NCBI RefSeq assembly: GCF_002699205.1
Contig: NZ_PABT01000019.1
Location: 1 to 59,602, forward strand
Direction of reading: 5' to 3'
Source: Allomuricauda sp.
Lineage (GTDB): Bacteria; Bacteroidota; Bacteroidia; Flavobacteriales; Flavobacteriaceae
Length of the DNA: 59,602 nt
Positions 42,803 to 52,084 of the stretch are shown in pieces (positions within the stretch are counted from its first letter, which is position 1; every line of letters begins with the position of its first letter). A model generated the notes under the pieces. It saw only the letters and a list, made by a program, of their open reading frames with translations, did no database searches and was not told where the DNA came from. Both the position numbers and the translations under genes were made by a program.

Positions 42803-44176
42803 TTAACTGGCCACAGAATCGGGATTGTACCCTAAATACGGTACTTCATATTCTTTGAACTCGATACCATGGGTATGAAGTTCTGCCAAAATGGGTTTGT
42901 ATACCTGTTTGCTTATTGGAATCTGCACTCCTGGCGTTTTTATCTTACCGTTGAGAATTTGTAAAGTGGCAATGGCCACTGGAAGGCCAACAGTTTTGGA
43001 CATGGCGGTATAAGTTCGGTTTTCGCCGAGCACTACCATATTGGCGTCAATTTGTTTCTTTTTGCCATCCAATTCATAGCCAAATTTGTGGTACATCACT
43101 ATCATGTCCTTTTCGTGCTCTTTGAGCGTCCAACTGTCCTCAAGAATATATTGAAGTATTTGCGCTGGGGTTGCATTTTTTAAAGGTATTTTCTTTGAGT
43201 CATCAAAAAGGTTCAGCTCCAATAGTTTGCCCCACATAATATCGTCCTGATCAATTTTGAGGTAATATCTCATTTTTAGTTCTACAGAATCGGTAGGGGA
43301 ATAGGGAAGAAACAGGTTTACAAACTCACGGTATGACATTCCTTCGGAATTTTCGATGGTATAACTATCGTCTGTCATCCCTAGAATTACGAACATTTGC
43401 CAAGCCTTGGAAAAACCGACCCTTCGAATGGTTCCGCGAAATAGTGTCAATGCATCTTGAAGGCCATAAGCTTCACGATATTTTAAAGAATCACGATTGG
43501 CGTATGCCTCAAAGGTGCCGTAACCTTCAATTTCCATAAACTCGGTCCTTCTGAACAATTTTTGATAGGGTATGTACTTGTACGTCCCTTCTTGGATAAA
43601 CTTGGCAGCGCCCCCCTGACCGGCCAGTACCACATTTCTTGGGTTCCAAGTAAATTTATAGTGCCAAAGATTGGTGTCACTTTCCGGAGCCACCAAACCG
43701 CCCGTGAACGATTCGAACAACAATATTTTTCCCCCGGCGTCCCTTATTCTGTCGATGACCTCCATTGCGCTCATGTGGTCGATTCCTGGATCAAGACCTA
43801 TTTCATTCATAAAAACAAGGCCTTTCTCCTTTACCTTTTCATCCAAGGCCTTTAATTCTTCACTTATGTAAGAAGCGGTTATGAAATGTTTTCCAAACTC
43901 AACACAATCATGGGCGACATTTATATGCAAATGTGCAGGCAGCATGGAAACCACAATGGATGCTTCGGAAACGGCCTTTTTTCTATCCGATTCATTGAAG
44001 ATGTCCAAATGAAAGACGGTGCAATTCGGATGTTGGGTAAATTCATCGGGAATATTCTCTGGATGGAGATCACCGATTTTCAAATGAAGATTCTCCTCAT
44101 CCGATTTTTTTAGGAAATAATCCAAAAGGTAAGAGGTTGATTTACCTGCTCCAACAACTAAAATAGTACGGACCAT
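42803..44176 (-). CDS. Saccharopine dehydrogenase / lysine-6-dehydrogenase family enzyme
   Basis: 457 residues. The N-terminal NAD(P) fold begins ILVVGAGKSTSYLLDYF; ASYISEELKALDEKVKEKG and MNEIGLDPGIDHMSAM are family hallmarks of saccharopine reductase-type proteins, as is FTGGLVAPESD. It likely acts in lysine catabolism through saccharopine or aminoadipate semialdehyde. No LKR-type partner is next to it; the Lrp-type regulator lies downstream in the same orientation. Confidence 0.88.
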   Translation of the reverse strand: MVRTILVVGAGKSTSYLLDYFLKKSDEENLHLKIGDLHPENIPDEFTQHPNCTVFHLDIFNESDRKKAVSEASIVVSMLPAHLHINVAHDCVEFGKHFITASYISEELKALDEKVKEKGLVFMNEIGLDPGIDHMSAMEVIDRIRDAGGKILLFESFTGGLVAPESDTNLWHYKFTWNPRNVVLAGQGGAAKFIQEGTYKYIPYQKLFRRTEFMEIEGYGTFEAYANRDSLKYREAYGLQDALTLFRGTIRRVGFSKAWQMFVILGMTDDSYTIENSEGMSYREFVNLFLPYSPTDSVELKMRYYLKIDQDDIMWGKLLELNLFDDSKKIPLKNATPAQILQYILEDSWTLKEHEKDMIVMYHKFGYELDGKKKQIDANMVVLGENRTYTAMSKTVGLPVAIATLQILNGKIKTPGVQIPISKQVYKPILAELHTHGIEFKEYEVPYLGYNPDSVAS

Positions 44177-44255
44177 GTGTTTTGATTACTTTTGATTTGA
44201 ATGGTTACTAAGGTATTAAAATGTTATATTTTTAAAAAAATAGAGAATAAAAGTT

Positions 44256-44648
44256 ATGAACAGAACAATTTTAGCTGTTGGTACGACAATGGGTATGTTG
44301 GCGATTATTTTGGGCGCATTTGGTGCCCACGGGTTGGAGAAATTGGTGGATGCGGAAGCGGTGGACACATTTGAAACGGGTGTTAGGTATCAAATGTACC
44401 ATGCCTTTTTACTGCTGTTTTTGGGAATATGGTCCGGTTTGTCACCGAAGCCAAAAAAAATCGTCTTTGTTCTTGTGCTTTTAGGGGTAATCTTGTTTTC
44501 GTTTTCGATTTACCTATTGGCACTGAACAGTTTAACCTCTTTTGATTTTAAAATTATTGGATTTTTAACACCAATCGGAGGTGTTTTCTTGATCATAGGT
44601 TGGTTTTATTTGGGATATAGCATTTTAACCCATAAAGGACTCAATTAA
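44256..44648 (+). CDS. DUF423 family membrane protein
   Basis: 130 residues with four helices and the signatures LGAFGAHGLEKL and TGVRYQMYHAFLLLFLG. This is the YgdD-like DUF423 family, inner membrane, function unknown. It is divergent from the saccharopine-dehydrogenase-type gene and 64 bp before pckA. Confidence 0.88.
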   Translation: MNRTILAVGTTMGMLAIILGAFGAHGLEKLVDAEAVDTFETGVRYQMYHAFLLLFLGIWSGLSPKPKKIVFVLVLLGVILFSFSIYLLALNSLTSFDFKIIGFLTPIGGVFLIIGWFYLGYSILTHKGLN

Positions 44649-44712
44649 GCAGGATTTAAAAGAACTAAAAGTTAATATTTTTTAGTTTTGTACCAACTAT
44701 TAAAACTACACT

Positions 44713-46329
44713 ATGAAGGATTCTGCTTCAGTTACGAAATCGATTTCGTTAAAATCTTACGGAATAACGCATGATAATGTGAATTATCAACTTACACCGG
44801 ACGAACTTCATGACATCACCATTGAGCTCGGAATGGGAAAAGAGGCCTCTTCAGGTGCTTTGGCCGTCAATACTGGGGAGTTCACTGGACGATCGCCCTT
44901 GGACCGTTTCATTGTTAAGGATGATATTACCGCCGACAAAGTTTGGTGGGGGGACATAAACATACCTTTTGAGAGTGAAAAATTTGATAAGCTCTATGAT
45001 AAGGTGATAGCCTATCTGAATGAAAGGGAATTGTATGTTAGGGATTCCTATGCCTGTGCCGATCCTGCATATAGATTGAACCTAAGGGTGATCAATGAAC
45101 ATCCTTGGACCAATATGTTCGCCTATAATATGTTCCTGCGCCCGACGGAGGAGGAGCTTGAGGATTTTGACCCCGAGTGGACAGTTGTGAACGCACCTGG
45201 ATTCAAGGCGGATGCTAAGGTGGATGGTACCCGTCAGCACAATTTTGCCATACTCAACTTTAGCCGAAAGATTGTTCTTATCGGTGGAACGGGTTATACA
45301 GGAGAAATCAAAAAAGGAATATTTTCGGCACTGAACTTTATTCTGCCTGTTTATAAGAATACGTTGCCTATGCACTGTTCCGCCAATGTGGGTGAATCTG
45401 GTGATACGGCCATTTTCTTCGGTCTGTCCGGAACGGGTAAGACCACATTGTCCACAGACCCCGATAGAAAACTGATCGGTGATGATGAGCATGGCTGGAC
45501 CCCCAACAATACCGTTTTTAATTTCGAGGGCGGGTGCTATGCGAAGGTCATAGATCTTTCCCAAGAGAAGGAGCCCGAGATTTATGGCGCCATCAAAAAG
45601 GGTGCTATTTTGGAAAATGTGATCATGGATGAAAACGGAGTGGTGGATTTTTCGGATACGTCCATTACCCAGAACACCAGGGTGAGCTACCCTATTTACC
45701 ACATAGAAAATATACAACAGCCATCGATAGGGGAAAATGTAAAGAATATTTTCTTCCTTACCGCGGATGCATTTGGAGTATTGCCTCCCATTTCCAAACT
45801 CACGCCGGCACAGGCCGCATACCATTTTATTTCCGGATATACGGCAAAGGTGGCTGGTACAGAAGCTGGAGTGGTAGAACCTCAGCCATCATTTTCAGCC
45901 TGCTTTGGAGCGCCGTTCATGCCGCTTCACCCAACCAAATATGCTGAAATGTTAAGTAGAAAAATGAAAGAGTCCGGGGTGGATGTATGGTTGGTGAACA
46001 CGGGTTGGACCGGAGGGCCCTACGGCGTCGGTACGCGAATGAAGCTTAAATATACCCGGGCAATGATCAGTGCGGCCCTAAACGGGGAGCTTGGTCTGTA
46101 CAACTATGAAAAGTACCATATCCATTCGGTTTTTGGAGTGGCACAGCCAAGGGAATGTCCCGGTGTTCCCACTCAGGTATTGAGCCCACGGGCCACTTGG
46201 AACAACGACGAGGCCTATTACAAAACGGCCTTTAAGTTGACCAATGCCTTTAGGGAGAATTTTAAAAAGTTTGAATCGTATGCCAGTGAGGAAATCCGAA
46301 GGGGAGGACCTCAGCGGTACGGCTTCTAA
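44713..46329 (+). CDS. pckA: Phosphoenolpyruvate carboxykinase (ATP)
   Basis: 538 residues. It turns oxaloacetate and ATP into phosphoenolpyruvate, the first step of gluconeogenesis. The kinase-1a loop GLSGTGKTTLST and the metal motif IGDDEHGW are present; the substrate-binding GEFTGRSPLDRF and MHCSANVG are as expected. It fits a cell that can grow on amino acids. It ends in a strong terminator. Confidence 0.97.
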   Translation: MKDSASVTKSISLKSYGITHDNVNYQLTPDELHDITIELGMGKEASSGALAVNTGEFTGRSPLDRFIVKDDITADKVWWGDINIPFESEKFDKLYDKVIAYLNERELYVRDSYACADPAYRLNLRVINEHPWTNMFAYNMFLRPTEEELEDFDPEWTVVNAPGFKADAKVDGTRQHNFAILNFSRKIVLIGGTGYTGEIKKGIFSALNFILPVYKNTLPMHCSANVGESGDTAIFFGLSGTGKTTLSTDPDRKLIGDDEHGWTPNNTVFNFEGGCYAKVIDLSQEKEPEIYGAIKKGAILENVIMDENGVVDFSDTSITQNTRVSYPIYHIENIQQPSIGENVKNIFFLTADAFGVLPPISKLTPAQAAYHFISGYTAKVAGTEAGVVEPQPSFSACFGAPFMPLHPTKYAEMLSRKMKESGVDVWLVNTGWTGGPYGVGTRMKLKYTRAMISAALNGELGLYNYEKYHIHSVFGVAQPRECPGVPTQVLSPRATWNNDEAYYKTAFKLTNAFRENFKKFESYASEEIRRGGPQRYGF

Positions 46330-46373
46330 AAACAAGAAACGCCCTTGGTCAATCCAAGGGCGTTTCTTGTTTT
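46329..46373. terminator. Terminator between pckA and hemD
   Basis: A 20-bp perfect stem (46329-46348 with 46354-46373) and a 5-nt loop, between convergent genes; it includes the last base of the pckA stop. Confidence 0.9.
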
Positions 46374-46389
46374 ATAAACTAGTTCGTTT

Positions 46390-47136
46390 TTATTTATTGT
46401 TAACGCTAGTGATATATTTCTGCAATGCCATGGTCATGGATGGTGTTTCTGGTGTTGGTGCCTGAATGTCTATCCTAAGTCCTGCGTTGGTCGCAGCTTT
46501 GACCGTACTGTTGCCAAAAACAGCTATTCTAGTATCGTTTTGTTTAAAATCGGGGAAGTTCTTCATAAGGGACTCAATACCTGAAGGACTGAAGAAGACC
46601 AAGATGTCATAATATACATCCCTTAGGTTCGATAGATCACTGATCACCGTTTTATAAAAGATACCACGGGTCCAATTCACGCCTATCTCATCCAACAATT
46701 CTGGAATAACTGGTTTTAGTGAATCGGAAGATGGCAGCAAGAACTTTTCATCCTTATATTTCTTGATCAAGGGGACCAATTCGTTAAAAGTTCTTTTTCC
46801 AACATAGATTTTTCTCTTTCTATATACCACATATTTTTGCAGATAGTAGGCAACAGCTTCTGACTGACAAAAATATTTCATGGAATCCGGAACTTTGAAG
46901 CGCATTTCATCGGCAATCCTAAAAAAGTGATCAACAGCATTTCTGCTGGTCAAAATAATTGCTGTAAAGTTGTTCAAGTCGATTTTTTGTTGCCTAACAT
47001 TTTTCGCCTCAACACCTTCAACATGGATGAAAGGAACAAAATCTACTTTAACTTTTTCTTTTTCAATTAATCTTGAGTAAGGTGAGTTTTCGACTTTGGG
47101 TTCTGGTTGGGAAACCAAAATTGTTTTTACTTTCAT
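46390..47136 (-). CDS. hemD: Uroporphyrinogen-III synthase
   Basis: 248 residues. Two similar lobes joined by two strands; FTAIILTSRNAVDHFF and YDILVFFSPSGIESLMKNFP with IAVFGNSTVKAATNAGLRID are the recognised stretches. It cyclises hydroxymethylbilane in tetrapyrrole synthesis. Sequence conservation in HemD is low, so the call rests on these motifs and on the DUF4271 neighbour, which usually lies next to hemD in Bacteroidota. Confidence 0.9.
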   Translation of the reverse strand: MKVKTILVSQPEPKVENSPYSRLIEKEKVKVDFVPFIHVEGVEAKNVRQQKIDLNNFTAIILTSRNAVDHFFRIADEMRFKVPDSMKYFCQSEAVAYYLQKYVVYRKRKIYVGKRTFNELVPLIKKYKDEKFLLPSSDSLKPVIPELLDEIGVNWTRGIFYKTVISDLSNLRDVYYDILVFFSPSGIESLMKNFPDFKQNDTRIAVFGNSTVKAATNAGLRIDIQAPTPETPSMTMALQKYITSVNNK

Positions 47137-47142
47137 AAGCTT

Positions 47143-47799
47143 TCAACCTTTTAGATAGCTTCCAATTAACACCAAGGGCGCAATTTCGAGTGTGCAAAGG
47201 TACAAAATAAAATACATAAAATACGGGAACAGTGCTTTTTGATAGTTCTTCAACAGCTTGGCAATACCAATGGCATTTATTAGAAGGATAAGTGCAAAAG
47301 CCACATATATTGTGGTTTTTGAGTTTGTTGTGATGTATATCAACAATACGTTGGCAATGCAGGTTAGGATGCTACTGTAGTTGAGATACGACATTTTGCT
47401 AAAAATAAGACCACCAATCAGTCCTTGGTTGTTAAAAACAAATCCCGTGAACATCTGGAGCAGGAATTTTACTAGTTGAAACAGCGCTAAACATCCCAAG
47501 ATCACCAAATAAATGGTGAGGGGGTCTTCTTTGGGCAATAGGTCAAAAACTTTTAATATCAGGAACAGGAACAAAGAAAGGTTGATCAGTTGAAACAGGG
47601 TCATCATAAGATGGAACCAATGCGAAAATTGCCCTTTTTTATTATGTAGAAGGATGTATTTATCATTAAAAGGAAGAATGATAAAGTTTAAAAACTTCTT
47701 ATGGTATAGATATTTGCCCAAGGTCAAAACAACCAAACTCAGGAATAACGAAATCGTCATCCAGTCCAGGGAAATGATTGTTTTTTCAATGGGATCCAT
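47143..47799 (-). CDS. DUF4271 membrane protein
   Basis: 218 residues and about six hydrophobic segments (13-32, 70-90, 95-118, 140-160, 165-180, 190-212). Matches DUF4271, Bacteroidota-specific and of unknown function. It lies 6 bp before hemD and overlaps the preceding glycosyltransferase gene by one base, so the three are one transcript. Confidence 0.82.
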   Translation of the reverse strand: MDPIEKTIISLDWMTISLFLSLVVLTLGKYLYHKKFLNFIILPFNDKYILLHNKKGQFSHWFHLMMTLFQLINLSLFLFLILKVFDLLPKEDPLTIYLVILGCLALFQLVKFLLQMFTGFVFNNQGLIGGLIFSKMSYLNYSSILTCIANVLLIYITTNSKTTIYVAFALILLINAIGIAKLLKNYQKALFPYFMYFILYLCTLEIAPLVLIGSYLKG

Positions 47800-49457
47800 T
47801 ATTCAATTTTGATCGGTTTTCCGTTAAGCCCGGGAGGCAGATTGTTTTCTGAGATACCTATCCTAAAATACGATGGATTTTCCATATTGGACAGTGGTAA
47901 TTCAAAATTATAATATACCGTATCCTTAGATTTTAGCCATGCCTTGTGGGGCGAGGTGCTTTCCACCTTCAAGGCGCGCTTTTGTTTGACCTGCTTGTGC
48001 TTATTGGAATAAGAGATGGTATATTTCAATTGTTCCAAAGGAATATCAAAGGAATATGGGTTATATACCTTCAAGGAATATCCAGTATGGGTATCAAGCT
48101 TTTCTACAATACACTTTAATTTTCGATATGATTGAAAGTTTTCTATGTAACTTCCAAAGAATACCGTACTGTCCAAATGCATATAATTGATATCACCACT
48201 TTTTCTGTATTTAGATACGTACAACACTTTTTTCCCCCTTACTCTTTCTTCTGAATCATCTATGGAATATTGATTTTTTCGGTACATATAGTTGTTCAAC
48301 GATATAGCAGGGATTCCAGAGTAAAACTCATACATGGGGGCACGTCTATAGGAGTTTTCAAAAACTATGGGCACACCGCCGGATTTTGATCTCAGGTCGC
48401 TTACCCACTCTTTATTGCCATGGGTTTCGTACAGCATTGGGAACAAAGGATAATGTATCATCCAAGCCCTTGCGTACATTAGGAGTACAAAACTTAAAAC
48501 CCCGATTCGATACATCCATTTTCTACTTTTAGCATTTTGCAAAAGATGTTCAAATGCAATAATGGCCAAGGGAATTGATATTACAATGGTCCACTGGGCC
48601 TGCACTCTTCGGTTGAAACTGGAGATAAAAAAGAAAATCAACACCCCATAAACCAAGTAAACCAAAGCTTTGGAAAATTTATCCTTCGCCTTAAACTTAA
48701 AAAATGCACCGTAGATCCAATAGAATAAAAGACCAATGATCGCGATAGCGTTCAAGAAATATCCCAAGGTAAATTCATCAAAAGAATAGGCTTTGTTGGG
48801 TCGCTCGTACAAATGGAAGGTGATGGAAATGAAATCGTTTTGATAGAGCCAAATAAAATGTGGGGTATAACAGATAAGCGCCACAATCACTGCCAACCAT
48901 GCTTTTTTATTGAAAACAAGTTTGTGGTTGGAAAGGAAAACAAACAGGATGACCAGCACCGCATGGTATTTACTGTACATAAGGGCGGCCATTACCACCC
49001 CTAGCAACAAGGTGGTCAATATGCTCTGATTGGACAGAAAACGCTTGTACAACCACAGGAACAAGGCCGTAAAAAACAGAAGGGGAGTATCGGGCAGTGT
49101 AAAAAACCCGTAGGCGTTCATCAGGGAAAAGGAGAACACCAACAAGAAAAAATGGACTACATAATCCTTTTTCTTTGGATTGTCCACCAACAGCCAAAGT
49201 AAAACATAGGTGCCTGCCGATAGCACAGAACTCATAAACCTGACCCCAAGCTCACCATCAAAGAACAAACTGCTTATCTTAATCAAAAAGGCAACCATGG
49301 AAGGATGGTCAAAATAGCCCCAGGCCATATTTTGCGCATAATACCAGTAGTAGGCCTCATCATATATGAGCTCCGTTACCGATGCTTGAAAAAGATTGAG
49401 TGCAAAAAGAACCGCTAAAAGAATAAAAAAAAGCTTGGGAAACTTTTGTGACATCAA
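47799..49457 (-). CDS. ArnT/PMT-type membrane glycosyltransferase (GT39-like)
   Basis: 552 residues: a first helix (10-27), then LIYDEAYYWYYAQNMAWGYFDHPSMVAFLIKI with the conserved acidic residues of GT-C enzymes (DEAYY, YFDHPS), about ten membrane helices to 340, and a C-terminal soluble domain. These enzymes use polyprenyl-phosphate sugars. The divergent gene at 49575 codes for a dolichol-phosphate-mannose-synthase-like enzyme which could supply such a donor. Target unknown. Confidence 0.85.
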   Translation of the reverse strand: MMSQKFPKLFFILLAVLFALNLFQASVTELIYDEAYYWYYAQNMAWGYFDHPSMVAFLIKISSLFFDGELGVRFMSSVLSAGTYVLLWLLVDNPKKKDYVVHFFLLVFSFSLMNAYGFFTLPDTPLLFFTALFLWLYKRFLSNQSILTTLLLGVVMAALMYSKYHAVLVILFVFLSNHKLVFNKKAWLAVIVALICYTPHFIWLYQNDFISITFHLYERPNKAYSFDEFTLGYFLNAIAIIGLLFYWIYGAFFKFKAKDKFSKALVYLVYGVLIFFFISSFNRRVQAQWTIVISIPLAIIAFEHLLQNAKSRKWMYRIGVLSFVLLMYARAWMIHYPLFPMLYETHGNKEWVSDLRSKSGGVPIVFENSYRRAPMYEFYSGIPAISLNNYMYRKNQYSIDDSEERVRGKKVLYVSKYRKSGDINYMHLDSTVFFGSYIENFQSYRKLKCIVEKLDTHTGYSLKVYNPYSFDIPLEQLKYTISYSNKHKQVKQKRALKVESTSPHKAWLKSKDTVYYNFELPLSNMENPSYFRIGISENNLPPGLNGKPIKIE

Positions 49458-49523
49458 AATGGGATTTTAAAAGGGCAAAGTTACAAATAATGCACAAGAG
49501 CCAATTTGACTTGCCATGGCAAC

Positions 49524-49555
49524 TTGTGCGGGCAATTTATAAAACCGTATTTTTG
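49524..49555 (+). promoter_or_regulatory. Promoter of the GT2-pyrC-DUF4296 operon
   Basis: TTG at 49524-49526, 21 bases, TATTTTTG at 49548-49555; the ATG is 19 bases further on. Confidence 0.7.
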
Positions 49556-49574
49556 ACATTCTAATTTAGTGCGA

Positions 49575-50303
49575 ATGGCAGACGGCTTGGTCATTATACC
49601 CACATTCAATGAAATCGAAAATATCGAGGCCATCGTTAAAACGGTTTTCGACCTTAAGAAGGATTTTCATGTTCTGGTAGTGGATGATAACTCACCTGAT
49701 GGTACGGCGGATTGTGTAAGGAACCTACAAAAAGACTTCCCTGAAAGACTTTTTTTGGAAGTACGAAAAGAAAAATCCGGTTTGGGAACAGCATATATCC
49801 ATGGCTTTAAATGGGCATTGAAAAATGGGTATGAATATATTTTTGAAATGGATGCGGACTTTTCGCACCGTCCGGCCGATCTATCCCGTTTGCACAGGGC
49901 ATGCCTTAACGGGGCCGATGTTGCCGTTGGCTCCAGATACAAAAAAGGGGTAAATGTGGTCAACTGGCCATTGGCCAGGATTCTACTTTCCTATGGAGCA
50001 TCGTTTTATGTGAAGCTTATTACAGGGATGAAAGTGCACGATCCCACAGCAGGGTTTGTCTGTTATAAAAGAAAAGTCTTGGAAACCATTAATTTGGATA
50101 GTGTCCGATTTATCGGGTATGCTTTCCAAATCGAAATGAAATATAGGGCCTATCTCAAAAAATTCAATATCGAAGAAGTGTCGATTATTTTTACGGATAG
50201 GGTAAATGGAAAATCAAAAATGAATTCCGCGATCATAAGGGAAGCCATTTTCGGGGTAATCGCCATGAAGTTTAGAAGCATATTTTTTAAAAAGACCTTT
50301 TAG
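49575..50303 (+). CDS. Polyprenol monophosphomannose synthase-like GT2 glycosyltransferase
   Basis: 242 residues from the ATG at 49575 (a GTG at 49569 is possible). VIIPTFNEIENIEAIV, VVDDNSPDGTAD and EMDADFSHRP are the GT2 nucleotide-sugar motifs, and VGSRYKKG, DPTAGFVCYKR and GYAFQIEMKY the Dpm1-like ones. There is no C-terminal membrane part, so it is a soluble or peripheral type. It makes polyprenyl-phosphate sugar on the cytoplasmic face. Two bases separate it from pyrC. Confidence 0.9.
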   Translation: MADGLVIIPTFNEIENIEAIVKTVFDLKKDFHVLVVDDNSPDGTADCVRNLQKDFPERLFLEVRKEKSGLGTAYIHGFKWALKNGYEYIFEMDADFSHRPADLSRLHRACLNGADVAVGSRYKKGVNVVNWPLARILLSYGASFYVKLITGMKVHDPTAGFVCYKRKVLETINLDSVRFIGYAFQIEMKYRAYLKKFNIEEVSIIFTDRVNGKSKMNSAIIREAIFGVIAMKFRSIFFKKTF

Positions 50304-50305
50304 TT

Positions 50306-51640
50306 ATGTCAAAAACACTGCTGAAGAATGCTACCATTGTGAACGAAAACAGCATTTTTGAATCCGATGTGCTGTTGGAGGGCGATTTTATTTCCCGAAT
50401 CGATACCAATATATCCGACGGCAACGCCAAGACCATAGATTTGGAAGGGAATCTTTTGTTGCCGGGCATTATAGACGATCAAGTGCATTTTAGGGAGCCG
50501 GGCCTAACCCACAAAGGTACCATTGCCACCGAAAGTAGGGCTGCCATTGCGGGAGGGGTCACCACTTTTATGGAGCAACCCAATACAAATCCGCAGACCA
50601 CTACCATCAAAAAGCTGGAAGACAAATTTGCCATAGCGGCAAGGGATTCCTACGCAAACTACTCTTTTCTTTTTGGGGGCACCAACGATAATTTGGAGGA
50701 ATTGAAACGACTGGACAAAAATGCCTGTTCGGGGGTGAAATTGTTCTTGGGCTCATCCACTGGAAATATGTTGGTGGATGATGAAGAAGTGCTGGAAAAG
50801 ATTTTCAGGAATACAGAGATGGTTATTTCTGCCCATTGTGAAGATGAAGGGACCATAAGGACCAATCTGGCAAAGTACAAGGAGATGTATGGAGATGATA
50901 TTCCTATAGAAATGCATCCGATTATCCGAAGCGCGGAAGCTTGCTATCTTTCGTCTTCAAAAGCTATTGCCCTGGCCAAAAAAACAGGGGCACGGTTGCA
51001 TGTTTTCCATGTTTCCACAGGTATCGAAACCGATTTGTTCACCAATGAAATCCTTTTGGAAGAAAAAATGATCACGGCTGAGGTATGTATCCATCATCTT
51101 TGGTTTTCTGATGAGGATTATGCCAAAAAAGGCACGCTTATCAAATGGAATCCGGCAGTTAAGACCAAAAATGATAGGGAGAAACTTTGGGAAGCACTTT
51201 TGGATGACCGTATAGATGTTGTTGCTACCGACCATGCCCCGCATACGCTCGAGGAAAAGAACAACCCATACACCAAGGCGCCATCAGGAGGGCCTTTGGT
51301 TCAGCATGCGTTATTGGCAATGCTCCAAAAAGAAAAAGAAGGGGTGATTACCTTGGAAAAGATGGTCGAAAAAATGTGCCACAATCCAGCAAAACTTTTT
51401 GATCTCGATAGACGTGGGTTTATTCGTGAAGGTTATTATGCGGATTTGGTCCAAGTGAACCGAAACTCTAAAAATGAGGTTAAAAAAGCCAATATTTTCT
51501 ATAAATGTGGATGGTCTCCCTTTGAAGGTGTTACTTTTGAGTCCGAGATAAAGCGCACCTTTGTGAATGGCCATTTAGCTTATGAAAACGGTAAATTTAG
51601 TCCAGTGCAAAATGCAAAAAGACTCACTTTCAATCGTTAG
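50306..51640 (+). CDS. pyrC: Dihydroorotase
   Basis: 444 residues of the class I amidohydrolase type; it closes carbamoyl-aspartate to dihydroorotate in pyrimidine synthesis. The bridging Lys is in GVKLFLGSSTGNM, other metal residues in ISAHCED, LHVFHVST and VATDHAPHT. The first metal motif reads DDQVHFREPG where most class I enzymes have HVH, so one His ligand is Gln; I recall the same in other Bacteroidota. It sits in one operon with the GT2 and DUF4296 genes. Confidence 0.92.
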   Translation: MSKTLLKNATIVNENSIFESDVLLEGDFISRIDTNISDGNAKTIDLEGNLLLPGIIDDQVHFREPGLTHKGTIATESRAAIAGGVTTFMEQPNTNPQTTTIKKLEDKFAIAARDSYANYSFLFGGTNDNLEELKRLDKNACSGVKLFLGSSTGNMLVDDEEVLEKIFRNTEMVISAHCEDEGTIRTNLAKYKEMYGDDIPIEMHPIIRSAEACYLSSSKAIALAKKTGARLHVFHVSTGIETDLFTNEILLEEKMITAEVCIHHLWFSDEDYAKKGTLIKWNPAVKTKNDREKLWEALLDDRIDVVATDHAPHTLEEKNNPYTKAPSGGPLVQHALLAMLQKEKEGVITLEKMVEKMCHNPAKLFDLDRRGFIREGYYADLVQVNRNSKNEVKKANIFYKCGWSPFEGVTFESEIKRTFVNGHLAYENGKFSPVQNAKRLTFNR

Positions 51641-51643
51641 GAG

Positions 51644-52084
51644 ATGAAATATACGGTACTTTTTATTCTGGTTTTTATGATATTCTTTTCCTGTGCCGAA
51701 AAAGTTGTGGAGGAACCAGAAAACCTGATTCCGAAAGAGAAAATGACCGAAATTCTTCATGACCTTGCTATTTTGAATGCTGCAAAATCATCGGCAAATA
51801 GAAAATTTAAGGACTCTGGTGTGGATGTCATGGAATTTCTTTACAGAAAATATGACATTGATAGTGCGCAGTTTTCCCAAAGTGATCTGTACTATGCGTC
51901 GATCCCGTTGGAATACCAGTCCATATATGAAGGGGTGGAAGCTATGCTGGAACAACGAAAGGACACATTGGAAGCCATGGAAAAGAGAAGGAACGACAGT
52001 GTCCGAAAAGCGAATTTAAAACGAACAGATTCCATAAAGAAAATTCAAGAAGCAAAAGGGAAAAAAGTTATACCTTCTCCATAA
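51644..52084 (+). CDS. DUF4296 family lipoprotein
   Basis: 146 residues with the lipobox FFSC (Cys17), then LIPKEKMTEILHDLAILNAAKS, the DUF4296 signature, and a charged helical C-terminal half (repeated R/K/E). Bacteroidota-only, function unknown; it follows pyrC by 3 bp as it often does in the family. Its end overlaps the convergent epimerase gene by 17 bp. Confidence 0.85.
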   Translation: MKYTVLFILVFMIFFSCAEKVVEEPENLIPKEKMTEILHDLAILNAAKSSANRKFKDSGVDVMEFLYRKYDIDSAQFSQSDLYYASIPLEYQSIYEGVEAMLEQRKDTLEAMEKRRNDSVRKANLKRTDSIKKIQEAKGKKVIPSP

